From assembly GCA_003416985.1 (NCBI GenBank), contig QVIN01000001.1:620001-684000 (forward strand): a stretch of 64,000 bases of DNA. Reading direction: 5' to 3'. Positions 33,342 through 41,968 of this stretch are shown here, in pieces. Numbering within the stretch: position 1 is the first letter of the stretch; each line of letters begins with the position of its first letter. The position numbers were made by a program, and so were the translations under genes. A model generated the notes under the pieces. That model was not told where the DNA came from. It saw nothing but the letters and a program-made list of their open reading frames with translations, and ran no database searches. Origin of the DNA: Duganella sp. BJB480. GTDB taxonomy: Bacteria; Pseudomonadota; Gammaproteobacteria; Burkholderiales; Burkholderiaceae_D.

Positions 33342-34580
33342 TCACCAGATGGCCAGCAGCGACGGCAGGCTGGCCGCCAGCAGTATCGCCACCAATCCCC
33401 ATCCTACCCGGCGCAGGAACAAGCGGCCACCGCCGGCGGCGGCCGCCGCCAGTTTGCTCGACGTGTTGGCCGCCAACGCAAACAGCAGAATATGCCGCGC
33501 CGCCGCCGGCGTCAGCACGCCGCTGTCGGCCAGCGACAGAATGGAGCTGGCCGCCGCGTGCACGTCCACCAGCCCGACCAGCAACGCGCCCAGCGTGGCC
33601 GCCGCCGTGCCCAGATAGGCGTTGGCGTAGGCCATCAACGCGGTCGCGCCGCTCAGGATCAGCGCGAACACCACCGCCTGCCGGATGCTGAACACCCGGC
33701 CGCCGCGCGCGGGCGGACGCACCGGCGTGGACGCGGCGCGCAACAGCGCGGCCGACACCAGCGCCGTCGCCAGCAGCGCGCAGGCCAGCGTGGGCGCCAG
33801 CGACAGCAACTGCCCCGGCGCGATGGTCAGCACCACCACGAACAGCAGCAGATACGTGGCCACGTTCGACAGCAGCGCGGCCGCCGCGCACGCGCCCAGC
33901 AGCGACGGCTCGCGGCGGTAGCGCCGTCCCATGTCGGCGGTGGCGGCGACGCTGGAGACAAAGCCCGAGGCCAGCCCCGTCAACGCCAGGCCCATGCGCG
34001 GACCGGCCATGCGCATGGCGACATGGGCGACCGCCTGCAGGGCCATCAGCACCACCACCAGCCCCCACATGCGGCGCGGATTGACGCCCAGCAGCCAGCT
34101 GTTGGCCGCGTCCGGCAGCAGCGGCCAGATCACCAGGGCGGCGCCGGCCAGGATCAGGCCGTCGCGCAGCTCGCCGCTCTTGAGCGTGACGCGGATGAAG
34201 TGGTGCAGCGGCGCGCGCAGGTTGAGCATCGACGCCACCAGCACCGCCAGGCCGGCCGACAGCTGCGGATGGCCGACCGCGTTCACGCCCAGCAGGAAGC
34301 TGACGAACAAGGCCAGCTGCGTCACCATGCCGGACTCCTGGGCGCTGGCGCGGTAATAGCCGACCACGTTGAGTGCCACCACCATCAGCGCCGCCATCAG
34401 CGTCAGCGCGGGATCGATGGTCTGGGCCAGCGCGCCGCACAGCGCCACCAGCGCGAAGCTGCGCACGCCGGCCAGCGCGTGCGCGGAGGCCTCGCCCTTG
34501 CGCCGCTCGCGCTCGATGCCGATCAACATGCCGCTGCCGAGGGCGGCGCCCAGTCCGATCAAATTGGCGCTGATGCTCAT
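33342..34580 (-). CDS. MgtC/SapB-DUF4010 family membrane protein
   Basis: A 412-residue inner-membrane protein. The N-terminal MgtC-like region (about 1-130) has GSGMLIGIERERRKGEASAHALAGVRSFALVALCG, and the C-terminal DUF4010 region (about 160-410) has GLASGFVSSVAATADMGRR and DVHAAASS. MgtC-type proteins act in low-Mg2+ adaptation and membrane energetics. It lies 9 bases downstream of the MgtA-type ATPase gene, which supports a joint role in cation homeostasis. It is the third gene of the traR-mgtA-DUF4010 operon led by an FNR promoter. Confidence 0.85.
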   Translation of the reverse strand: MSISANLIGLGAALGSGMLIGIERERRKGEASAHALAGVRSFALVALCGALAQTIDPALTLMAALMVVALNVVGYYRASAQESGMVTQLALFVSFLLGVNAVGHPQLSAGLAVLVASMLNLRAPLHHFIRVTLKSGELRDGLILAGAALVIWPLLPDAANSWLLGVNPRRMWGLVVVLMALQAVAHVAMRMAGPRMGLALTGLASGFVSSVAATADMGRRYRREPSLLGACAAAALLSNVATYLLLFVVVLTIAPGQLLSLAPTLACALLATALVSAALLRAASTPVRPPARGGRVFSIRQAVVFALILSGATALMAYANAYLGTAAATLGALLVGLVDVHAAASSILSLADSGVLTPAAARHILLFALAANTSSKLAAAAAGGGRLFLRRVGWGLVAILLAASLPSLLAIW

Positions 34581-34589
34581 GGGCGCTCC

Positions 34590-37184
34590 CTACAGTTGGC
34601 CGTAACGGTGCGCCAGCCAGCCCTTGAGCAGCTGGGCCGACACCAGGTAGGCGCCGACGATGGCCGACAGCGCCAGCCAATAGCCGCCGGGCGGCGTGAC
34701 GAAGCCGAGCGCGCCGCCGAAGGACGACAGCGGCAACCACAGGCCCAGCGCGCAGACCGCCAGCGTGGTGGTCAGCAGCGCCGTGCTGGACTTGCTTTGC
34801 ACGAAGGGCACCTTGCCGGTGCGCAGGACGTGCACCACCAGCGTCTGCGTCAGCAGCGATTCGAGGAACCAGCCGGACTGGAACAGCGCCGGCTGATGGG
34901 CCGCGTCGAACAGATACCACAGCACGCCGAAGGTCAGGTAGTCGAACAGCGAACTGAGCGGGCCGAGGTAGAGCATGTTGCGCCAGATATTGCCGATGTC
35001 CCAGCGCCGCGGCCGGCGCAGGTAGCCGGGGTCGACATGGTCGCTGGCCAGCGCGGTCTGCGACACGTCGTACAGCAGGTTGTTGAGCAGGATCTGCACC
35101 GGCGCCATCGGCAGGAAGGGCAGCAGCACGCTGGCGCCCAGCACGCTGAGCATGTTGCCGAAGTTGGAGCTCGCGCTCATGCGCAGGTACTTGCTGATGT
35201 TGCCGAACACCTTGCGGCCCTCGACCACGCCGTCCTTCAAGGCCATCAGGCTCTTCTGCAGCAGGATGATGTCGGCCGATTCCTTGGCGATGTCGACCGC
35301 GCTGTCGACCGAGATGCCGACGTCGGCCGCCTTCAGCGCGGCGCCGTCGTTGATGCCGTCGCCCAGGTAGCCGACCACGTGGCCGCGGCTTTGCAGCGCG
35401 CGGATCACGCGCGCCTTTTGCTGCGGCGCCAGCTTGGCGAACACCGACACTTCTTCGGCGCGCAGCGCCAGCGCGGCGTCGTCGAGGGCGTCGATGTCGC
35501 TGCCCAGCATGACCTGCTGCACCGGCAGCCCGACATGGCGGCACACGCTGCGCGTGACGGTGGCGTTGTCGCCGGTCAGCACCTTGACCGCCACGCCGTA
35601 ATGGCTCAGCGCGCGCAGGGCCTCGGCCGCGCTGTCCTTGGGCGGGTCGAGGAAGGCGATGTAGCCCACCAGCAGCAGGTCCGTTTCGGCGCGGTTGTCG
35701 ATCACCGTCTCGCCGGCGGCCAGCTCGCGGCAGGCCACGGCGATCACGCGGAAGCCGTCCTCGTTGAGCTCGTTCACCACGCGGTCCAGCGCCGCGCCGT
35801 GGTGGTCCTGCAGCGAGATCACGCCGGCGCCGGTCTCGGCCCGGGTGCAGACGCTGAGCACTTCCTCCACCGCGCCCTTGCAGATCAGCACGCGGCTGCC
35901 GTCGCTGCGCTCGACCACCACCGACATGCGGCGCCGCTGGAAGTCGAACGGCAGCTCGTCGATCTTGCGGAAAGCGTGGTCGGCGTCCAGGTGCTCGTGC
36001 ACGTCCACGTAGTTGAGCACGGCCACGTCCAGCAGGTTCTTCAGGCCGGTCTGGTAGTAGCTGTTCAGGTAGGCGTATTCGGTCACGCGGGCCGAGTCCT
36101 TGCCCTCGATGTCGACATGGCGCTCCATGATCACGCGGTCCTGCGTCAGCGTGCCGGTCTTGTCGGTGCACAGCACGTCCATCGCGCCGAAGTTCTGGAT
36201 CGCGTTGAGCCGCTTGACGATCACCTGCTTGCCCGACATGGCCAGCGCGCCCTTGGCCAGGTTGATGGTCACGATCATCGGCAGCATCTCCGGCGCCAGG
36301 CCGACCGCCACCGCCACCCCGAACAGCAGCGCCTGCAGCCAGTCGCCCTTGCTCAAGCCGTTGAGCAGGAACACCAGCGGCATCATCACGATCATCACCC
36401 GTATCATCAGCCAGACGAACTGGTTGACGCCGCGGTCGAAGCTGGTCAGGGCGCGGGCGCCGGCCAGGTCGCTGGCGATCTGGCCGAAGCAGGTGCGCGC
36501 GCCGGTGGCCACCACCAGCGCGCTGGCGGTGCCGCTGACCACGGTGCTGCCCATGAAGGCGATGTTGCCCAGCTCCAGCGCGGGCAGGCCGGCGGCGGCC
36601 AGCGCCTGGCCGTGCTTCTCGACCGGCAGCGCCTCGCCGGTCAGCGCGGACTGGCTGACGAACAGGTCGCGGCTGGACAGGATGCGCAGGTCGGCCGGCA
36701 CCAGCGCGCCGGCCGACAGCCGCACGATGTCGCCCGGCACCAGCGCGGCCAGCGGCAGGTCGCCGGCCTGGCCGTCGCGCAGCACGCTGGCGGTGGTGGC
36801 CACCATCGAGCGCAGGCGTTCGGCCGCCAGGTCGGAGCGGTGTTCCTGCACGAACGCCAGCAGCGACGACAGCACCACCATGACGGCGATCACGATGGCG
36901 CCCCAGGCCTGGCCGGTCAGGTAGTTGACCAGCGCCAGGGCCAGCAGCAACAGCGACAGCGGGCTGGCCAGCAAGGTCAGGAAGCGCAGCCAGGCGTTGC
37001 CGTGGGCCTGGTGGACCACCGCGTTGGGCCCGGTCCGCTGCAGGCGGTTGCGCGCCTCCTGGTCGGTCAGCCCGCCGGCGCGGCTGTCCAGCAGGCGCAG
37101 CGCGGCGTCGGGATCGGCTGCCGCGTAATTCTGCAGCAGGGCTTGTTGCTGGGCGTTGGCGGCGCTGGGTGGGTTGGCGGACAT
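34590..37184 (-). CDS. mgtA: MgtA-type magnesium P-type ATPase
   Basis: An 864-residue P-type ATPase (IIIB, usual length about 900). In order: an N-terminal cation-ATPase domain, actuator TGEALPVEK, transmembrane helix 4 with APEMLPMIV, Asp341 in DKTGTLT (phosphorylated), KGAVEEVL in the nucleotide-binding part, TGDNA, and GDGINDGAALK. It imports Mg2+ with ATP. The start at 37184 avoids overlap with the TraR/DksA gene; a longer frame reaches back into it. It is the middle gene of an operon whose promoter has an FNR-like box, unusual because mgtA is normally controlled by Mg2+ via PhoPQ. Confidence 0.93.
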   Translation of the reverse strand: MSANPPSAANAQQQALLQNYAAADPDAALRLLDSRAGGLTDQEARNRLQRTGPNAVVHQAHGNAWLRFLTLLASPLSLLLLALALVNYLTGQAWGAIVIAVMVVLSSLLAFVQEHRSDLAAERLRSMVATTASVLRDGQAGDLPLAALVPGDIVRLSAGALVPADLRILSSRDLFVSQSALTGEALPVEKHGQALAAAGLPALELGNIAFMGSTVVSGTASALVVATGARTCFGQIASDLAGARALTSFDRGVNQFVWLMIRVMIVMMPLVFLLNGLSKGDWLQALLFGVAVAVGLAPEMLPMIVTINLAKGALAMSGKQVIVKRLNAIQNFGAMDVLCTDKTGTLTQDRVIMERHVDIEGKDSARVTEYAYLNSYYQTGLKNLLDVAVLNYVDVHEHLDADHAFRKIDELPFDFQRRRMSVVVERSDGSRVLICKGAVEEVLSVCTRAETGAGVISLQDHHGAALDRVVNELNEDGFRVIAVACRELAAGETVIDNRAETDLLLVGYIAFLDPPKDSAAEALRALSHYGVAVKVLTGDNATVTRSVCRHVGLPVQQVMLGSDIDALDDAALALRAEEVSVFAKLAPQQKARVIRALQSRGHVVGYLGDGINDGAALKAADVGISVDSAVDIAKESADIILLQKSLMALKDGVVEGRKVFGNISKYLRMSASSNFGNMLSVLGASVLLPFLPMAPVQILLNNLLYDVSQTALASDHVDPGYLRRPRRWDIGNIWRNMLYLGPLSSLFDYLTFGVLWYLFDAAHQPALFQSGWFLESLLTQTLVVHVLRTGKVPFVQSKSSTALLTTTLAVCALGLWLPLSSFGGALGFVTPPGGYWLALSAIVGAYLVSAQLLKGWLAHRYGQL

Positions 37185-37216
37185 GTCGTTGGTCGGGCTC
37201 CGGTTGGTTGAAGGGG

Positions 37217-37600
37217 TCAATCGCGCTTGCCGCGATGCGGGCGCCGCTCGTGCGCCTGCTGGCAGGGCAGGCACATGTGCGCGGTCGGCTGCACCCGCAG
37301 GCGCTCATGCGGGATGGCGACGCCGCAGCCCTGGCAGCGGCCATAGCTGCCGTCCGCCAGGCGCGCGCACGCGCTGTCGAGGCCGCGCAGGGTCGCCAGA
37401 TCCTCGGCCAGCCGCACCGGGTCGCAGCCCGGCAGCTGCCTGGCGATGGCCGGATCGTCCGGCGAAGCCGTGCCGTCGAGCAACTGCGCGGTCAGCGGCA
37501 ACGGCCCCAGGCGCAGGCGCAGCTGGCTGGCCAGTTCGGCGCGGTGGCGGTGCAGGCGGGCGGCGAGCGCTTCCAGTTCGGTGGGCGAGGGCGGGTTCAT
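37217..37600 (-). CDS. TraR/DksA family zinc-finger protein
   Basis: A 127-residue protein. A helical N-terminus precedes a C-terminal four-cysteine finger: CQGC and CLPC. It lacks the long coiled-coil tip of DksA (151 residues) and resembles short TraR/DksA-like proteins that modulate RNA polymerase through the secondary channel. It is the first gene of the operon with mgtA and the DUF4010 gene. There is no ribosome site before the ATG, and the predicted -10 (TACAGT) would put the transcript start at or within a base of the start codon, so translation could be leaderless. Confidence 0.87.
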   Translation of the reverse strand: MNPPSPTELEALAARLHRHRAELASQLRLRLGPLPLTAQLLDGTASPDDPAIARQLPGCDPVRLAEDLATLRGLDSACARLADGSYGRCQGCGVAIPHERLRVQPTAHMCLPCQQAHERRPHRGKRD

Positions 37601-37606
37601 GGCACC

Positions 37607-37658
37607 ACTGTAGGGCCGCGCCCGCGCGCCGTCAGTAGCGCCCGTTGATCCAGATCAA
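37607..37658 (-). promoter_or_regulatory. FNR-type promoter of the traR-mgtA operon
   Basis: TTGATCTGGATCAA on the minus strand (37658-37645), a perfect FNR consensus, is followed after 32 bp by TACAGT (37612-37607), with CTGACG 17 bp before that hexamer. The box could also serve the divergent PAS kinase gene at 37784, but no matching hexamer is seen in that direction. Confidence 0.75.
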
Positions 37659-37783
37659 AATGCCCGGGAATACTATCGGTCCCGGTTCCTTGCCGATAAG
37701 GCACTTTTTTTTGTGTTTCGGGCGATTCAAACGTATCATCGAGGTTTGGGTGCCGGATTGGCATCGTTATTCGGGATGCGCCT

Positions 37784-39292
37784 TTGAAAAATCTGGGAAT
37801 TGAGGGCTTGAGTCTGGAGTGGCTGGTGGCCTCGGCCACCGACGCCATGCTGATCGTTGACCAGGACGGCAAGATCGTGCTGGCCAATCCGGCGCTGGAG
37901 AAGCTGTTCGGCTACGGGCCGGACGCGATGCTGGGGCTGACGCTGGAATCGCTGGTGCCGTCCCGCTTCCACGCCGCCCACGTCGGCCAGCGCGACGACT
38001 TCTTCGAACAGCCGCGTTCGCGCGCCATGGGCGCCGGCGCCGAGCTGTACGGATTGCACCACGACGGCTACGAGTTCGGCGTCGAGGTCAGCCTGTCGCC
38101 GCTGCGCACCTCGCAGGGGCGGCAGATGGTGCTGGCCACGGTGCGCGACGTCACCGAGCGCAAGCTGGCCGAGCAGGCGCTGCAGGAGAGCGAGGCGCGC
38201 ATGCGCGCCATCTTCGAGACCGCCGTGGACGCCATCCTCACCATCGACGAGCGCGGCGTGCTGGAGCGCCTGAACCCGGCCGCCGAACGCATGTTCGGCT
38301 ACACCGAGGCCGAGGTGGCCGGCCGCAACGTCTCGATGCTGATGCCGCAGCCGCACCGCGCCCAGCACGACGGCTACCTGGCGCACTACCGCGAGACCGG
38401 CGAGAAGCGCATCATCGGCAAGGGCCGCGAGGTCGAGGGCCTGCGCAAGGACGGCGGCGTGTTCCCGATCGAGCTGTCGGTGGTCGAGATGCAGCTGGGC
38501 GCGCGCCGCATGTTCACCGGCATGGTGCGCGACATTTCCGAGCGCAAGGCGGCCGAGGACCGCAACCGCCGCCTGATGCAGGAAATCAGCAGCGCCAACG
38601 AGGAGCTGACCAACTTCGCCTACGTGGTGTCACACGACCTGAAGGCGCCGCTGCGCGGCATCGGCTCGCTGGCCGACTGGCTGGCCACCGACTACGCCGA
38701 GCAGTTCAACGACGAGGGCAAGGAACACATGCGCCTGCTGATCAACCGGGTGCACCGGATGAGCAGCCTGATCGACGGCATCCTGCAGTACTCGCGCGTG
38801 GGCCGGGTGCGCGAGGCGCAATTGCCGGTCGACCTGAACCGCCTGCTGGTGGACGTGGTCGACCTGCTGGCGCCGCCGCCGGCCTTCCGCGTGACGGTGG
38901 CGCCGGCGCTGCCGACCGTGCTGATCGAGCCGACCCGCATCCAGCAGGTGTTCCACAACCTGATCTCCAACGCCATCAAGTACATGGACAAGCCGGACGG
39001 CCAGATCGAGATCGGCTGCGCCGACGACGGCAGCCACTGGCGCTTCAGCGTGCGCGACAACGGCCCCGGCATCGAGACGCGCCATTTCGAGCGCATCTTC
39101 CAGCTGTTCCAGACGCTGGCCTCGCGCGACCGCGTCGAGAGCACCGGCGTGGGCCTGGCGCTGGCCAAGAAAATCGTCGAAATGTACCACGGCCGCATCT
39201 GGCTCGAATCGCAGATGGGGCAGGGCAGCACCTTCTGGTTCACGCTGCCCAAGTCCGGCGCCCCCCTACCCAGAACAGGATCCATCCAATGA
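37784..39292 (+). CDS. PAS-domain sensor histidine kinase (Cph1/phytochrome-kinase type)
   Basis: A 502-residue soluble kinase. Two PAS/PAC units (about 10-125 and 130-250), each with the DAMLIVDQDG or DAILTIDERG opening and a FGY block, sense an unknown signal. A HisKA domain has His284 in SHDLKAPLRG, and HATPase_c carries the NAIKYMD N-box and DNGPGIE G-box. The start codon appears to be TTG; no in-frame ATG precedes PAS1. No membrane helix is present. It overlaps the Rcp1-like regulator by 4 bases, so they are a cognate pair. The PAS domains show no obvious haem or flavin ligand by eye. Confidence 0.88.
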   Translation: MKNLGIEGLSLEWLVASATDAMLIVDQDGKIVLANPALEKLFGYGPDAMLGLTLESLVPSRFHAAHVGQRDDFFEQPRSRAMGAGAELYGLHHDGYEFGVEVSLSPLRTSQGRQMVLATVRDVTERKLAEQALQESEARMRAIFETAVDAILTIDERGVLERLNPAAERMFGYTEAEVAGRNVSMLMPQPHRAQHDGYLAHYRETGEKRIIGKGREVEGLRKDGGVFPIELSVVEMQLGARRMFTGMVRDISERKAAEDRNRRLMQEISSANEELTNFAYVVSHDLKAPLRGIGSLADWLATDYAEQFNDEGKEHMRLLINRVHRMSSLIDGILQYSRVGRVREAQLPVDLNRLLVDVVDLLAPPPAFRVTVAPALPTVLIEPTRIQQVFHNLISNAIKYMDKPDGQIEIGCADDGSHWRFSVRDNGPGIETRHFERIFQLFQTLASRDRVESTGVGLALAKKIVEMYHGRIWLESQMGQGSTFWFTLPKSGAPLPRTGSIQ

Positions 39293-39702
39293 AAGTACTT
39301 AACAAACCCATCCTGCTGGTCGAAGACGACCACGTCGACATCATGACCATCAAGCGCGCGCTGAAGGAAATCCATGTCGGCAACGAGGTGGTCAGCATGG
39401 AACACGGCGAGGCGGGCCTGGCCTACCTGCGCGACCCGGCCAACGAGCGGCCGTGCATCATCCTGCTCGACCTGAACATGCCGATCATGAACGGCATCGA
39501 ATTCCTGCAGCAGATCAAGCTCGACGCCTCGCTGCGCCGCATCCCGGTGGTGGTGCTGACCACCTCCGAGGAACAACAGGACAAGGTGCACAGCTTCGAC
39601 CTAGGCGTGGCCGGCTACATGGCCAAGCCGGTCGACTACCGCCGCTTCGTCGAGATGATGCGCTCGATCGACCTGTACTGGACCATCAGCGAGATGCCGT
39701 GA
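39289..39702 (+). CDS. Single-domain response regulator (Rcp1-like)
   Basis: A 137-residue receiver domain only. Acidic pocket LVEDDHVD, phosphoacceptor Asp61 in LLDLNMPIMNG, switch residues TTSEEQQD, and Lys in AKPVDYRRF. The spacing and length match Rcp1-type partners of Cph1 kinases. It has no output domain, so it probably relays phosphate from the upstream PAS kinase to another protein. Its stop overlaps the GTG start of the next gene, showing tight coupling. Confidence 0.93.
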   Translation: MKVLNKPILLVEDDHVDIMTIKRALKEIHVGNEVVSMEHGEAGLAYLRDPANERPCIILLDLNMPIMNGIEFLQQIKLDASLRRIPVVVLTTSEEQQDKVHSFDLGVAGYMAKPVDYRRFVEMMRSIDLYWTISEMP

Positions 39703-41165
39703 ACGCCCCCCTGCGCGTGCTGATCGTGGAGGACGACGCGGTCGACCGCATGGCGTGCCGGCGCGCCTTCGCCGCCGCGGCCGACGCGCCGTTCGAGCTG
39801 CTGGAGGCCGACAGCGGCGAGCAGGGCCTGGCGCTGGCGCGCAGCCAGCGGCCCGACTGCATCCTGCTCGACTACCACCTGCCCGACCTGACCGGGCTGG
39901 AGTTCCTGGCCCACCTGAACGGCGACGGCGCGGCGCTGGCCATCCCGGTGATGATGCTGACCGGCGCCGACAGCGCGGCCGTGGCGGCCGAGGCCATGCG
40001 GCGCGGCGCGCGCGACTACCTGGTCAAGGACGTCGACGGCTACTACCTGGAGTTCCTGCCGGGCGCGATCCACCGCATGCTGCGCGAGCAGAGCCTGCTG
40101 GACGACAAGCGCCAGGCCGAGGCCCGCTTCCGCACGCTGATCGAGCAGATGCAGGCGATCAGCTACATCGCCGAGCTGGGCGAGGCCGGCGCGCTGCGCT
40201 ACATCAGTCCGCAGATCGGCCTGCTGGGTTTCAGCCCGGCCGAGTGGCTGGCCGACCCGGCGCTGCACGGCCAGCGCATGGACCCGGACCGGCGCGAGGC
40301 CATCCTGGAGGCGATGCGCCGCAGCCGCCGCGACGCCAGCCCGCTGCACCTGGAGTACCTGCTGCACGCGCGCGACGGCCGCACGCTGTGGTTCCGCGAC
40401 CAGGCCGAGCTGGTGCGCGACGAGCAGGACCAGCCGCTGTTCATGCAGGGCATCATGATCGACATCACCCAGACCAAGCTGGCCGAGCAGGCGTTGCTGG
40501 CGTCGCAGCAGGCGCTGCGCAGCCTGTCGGCGCACCAGGAGCAGATCAAGGAGCACGAACGCAAGCGCATCGCCCAGGAGATCCACGACGAGCTGGGCGG
40601 CCTGCTGACCGGCATCAAGGCCTACGTCGCGGTCAGCATCGAGCGCGCGGCGGCGGCCGGTTCGCCGGCCGAGCCGCTGCTGGCCGAGGTGGCCGGGCTG
40701 GCGCAGGACGCGATCGACACCGTGCGGCGCGTGATCACCGACCTGCGTCCCAGCGTGCTGGACCAGCTGGGCGTGTGGGCCGCGCTGGAGTGGTACGCCG
40801 AACAGGTCGAGCGCCGCTCGGGCCTGCACTGCCAGTGCGCGGTGGCGCCGGCCGCGGCCGCGCTGGAGCTCGACGCCGGGCGCAGCACGATGCTGTTCCG
40901 CATCGCCCAGGAGGCGCTGACCAATGTGGTGCGGCACGCCGAGGCCAGCAACGCCACGCTGCAGGTCGACTACGCCGACGGCGTGCTGGAGCTGCGCATC
41001 GGCGACGACGGCCAGGGCATCGAGGCCGAGCGCCTGCTCAACCGCGAATCCTGGGGCATCCTCGGCATGCACGAACGCTGCCGTCACTTCGACGGCGAAC
41101 TGAAAATCACCGGCAAGCCCGGCGAGGGCACGACCCTGCTGCTGCGCCTGCCATTGGACGAATGA
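39699..41165 (+). CDS. Receiver-PAS-histidine kinase hybrid (NarX-like output)
   Basis: A 488-residue cytosolic protein with a GTG start. An N-terminal receiver (Asp58 in LLDYHLPD) is followed by a PAS domain (about 140-265), a HisKA_3 helix with His296 in RIAQEIHDELGG, and a HATPase_c domain ending in LRLPLDE. HisKA_3 kinases pair with LuxR-type regulators, and such a gene follows 11 bases later. The receiver at the N-terminus lets the upstream pair tune this kinase, making a linear relay. The GTGA overlap with the preceding gene was used to set the start. Confidence 0.9.
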   Translation: MNAPLRVLIVEDDAVDRMACRRAFAAAADAPFELLEADSGEQGLALARSQRPDCILLDYHLPDLTGLEFLAHLNGDGAALAIPVMMLTGADSAAVAAEAMRRGARDYLVKDVDGYYLEFLPGAIHRMLREQSLLDDKRQAEARFRTLIEQMQAISYIAELGEAGALRYISPQIGLLGFSPAEWLADPALHGQRMDPDRREAILEAMRRSRRDASPLHLEYLLHARDGRTLWFRDQAELVRDEQDQPLFMQGIMIDITQTKLAEQALLASQQALRSLSAHQEQIKEHERKRIAQEIHDELGGLLTGIKAYVAVSIERAAAAGSPAEPLLAEVAGLAQDAIDTVRRVITDLRPSVLDQLGVWAALEWYAEQVERRSGLHCQCAVAPAAAALELDAGRSTMLFRIAQEALTNVVRHAEASNATLQVDYADGVLELRIGDDGQGIEAERLLNRESWGILGMHERCRHFDGELKITGKPGEGTTLLLRLPLDE

Positions 41166-41176
41166 CGTGAGTAAAA

Positions 41177-41815
41177 ATGAGTAACAAACCCATCCGCGTG
41201 CTGCTGGTCGACGACCACGCGATCGCGCGCAACGGCGTGCGCCTGATGCTGAGCACGGCCGACGACATCCGCGTCGACGGCGAGGCCTGCAACGCGCAGG
41301 AGGCGCTGCAGCTGGTGCTGGCCCAGGAGTTCGACGTGGCGCTGCTCGACATCACCATGCCCGGCAAGAACGGCCTGGAACTGCTCAAGCAGCTGCGCGG
41401 CGAGCGGCCCAAGCTGGCCGTGCTGATGCTGAGCACGTATTCGGAGGACATCTACGCGGTGCGCGCGCTCAAGCTGGGCGCGGCAGGTTACCTGATCAAG
41501 GACGCGCCGACCACCACGCTGGTGGCGGCCGTGCGCAAGGCCGCCTCGGGCGGCAAGCACGTCAGCCCGGCGCTGCTGGAGAAGCTGGCCAGCCTGATCG
41601 GCGGCGGCGGCGACGCCGGCCACGAGGCGCTGTCCAACCGCGAGCTGGAGGTGTTCAAGCTGATCGCGGCCGGCGAATCGCTGGTGCGGATCGGCGAAAC
41701 CCTGCACCTGAGCCCCAACACCGTGACCACCTACCGGTCGCGCATCCTGGAGAAGATGGGCCTGGAAAGTAATGCCGAATTGACAAGATATGCGCTGGAA
41801 CACGGCATTATCTGA
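41177..41815 (+). CDS. NarL/LuxR family response regulator
   Basis: A 212-residue transcription factor. Receiver with DDH pocket, Asp58 in LLDITMPGKNG, and Lys in LIKDAPTTTL; a LuxR HTH near the C-terminus (LSNRELEVFKLIAAGESLVRIGETLHLSPNTVTTYRSRI). It is the output of the four-gene relay and is followed by a strong terminator. The gene for an FNR homologue follows as a separate unit, so it may be one of the targets. Confidence 0.95.
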   Translation: MSNKPIRVLLVDDHAIARNGVRLMLSTADDIRVDGEACNAQEALQLVLAQEFDVALLDITMPGKNGLELLKQLRGERPKLAVLMLSTYSEDIYAVRALKLGAAGYLIKDAPTTTLVAAVRKAASGGKHVSPALLEKLASLIGGGGDAGHEALSNRELEVFKLIAAGESLVRIGETLHLSPNTVTTYRSRILEKMGLESNAELTRYALEHGII

Positions 41816-41817
41816 CG

Positions 41818-41843
41818 CTGTAGGGGAATCCCTACAGGTTTTT
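41818..41843 (+). terminator. Intrinsic terminator of the phosphorelay operon
   Basis: CTGTAGGG-GAAT-CCCTACAG followed by GTTTTT, two bases after the regulator's stop. A perfect 8-bp stem with T-run. Confidence 0.88.
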
Positions 41844-41968
41844 GTCGGGCGATCCTTACACGCCGTGGCAGCGAAGCCCGATTAGCAGGGCGCCGCCCAT
41901 CGCCGATACTGTGTCCATGCCCAAGCCATCATCGCGATGCGCCGGCCAGCAGACTAAGGAGCATGGAC

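Noticed and set aside
33492..37211. Plus-strand frame of about 1239 codons opposite mgtA
   Set aside because: His/Arg/Gln-rich shadow of the ATPase gene; no start signal or recognisable fold.
32761..37344. Very long minus-strand frame (about 1527 codons) across hsp20, DUF4010 and mgtA
   Set aside because: Arg/Ala/Gly-rich translation without domains; an out-of-frame shadow of several real genes.
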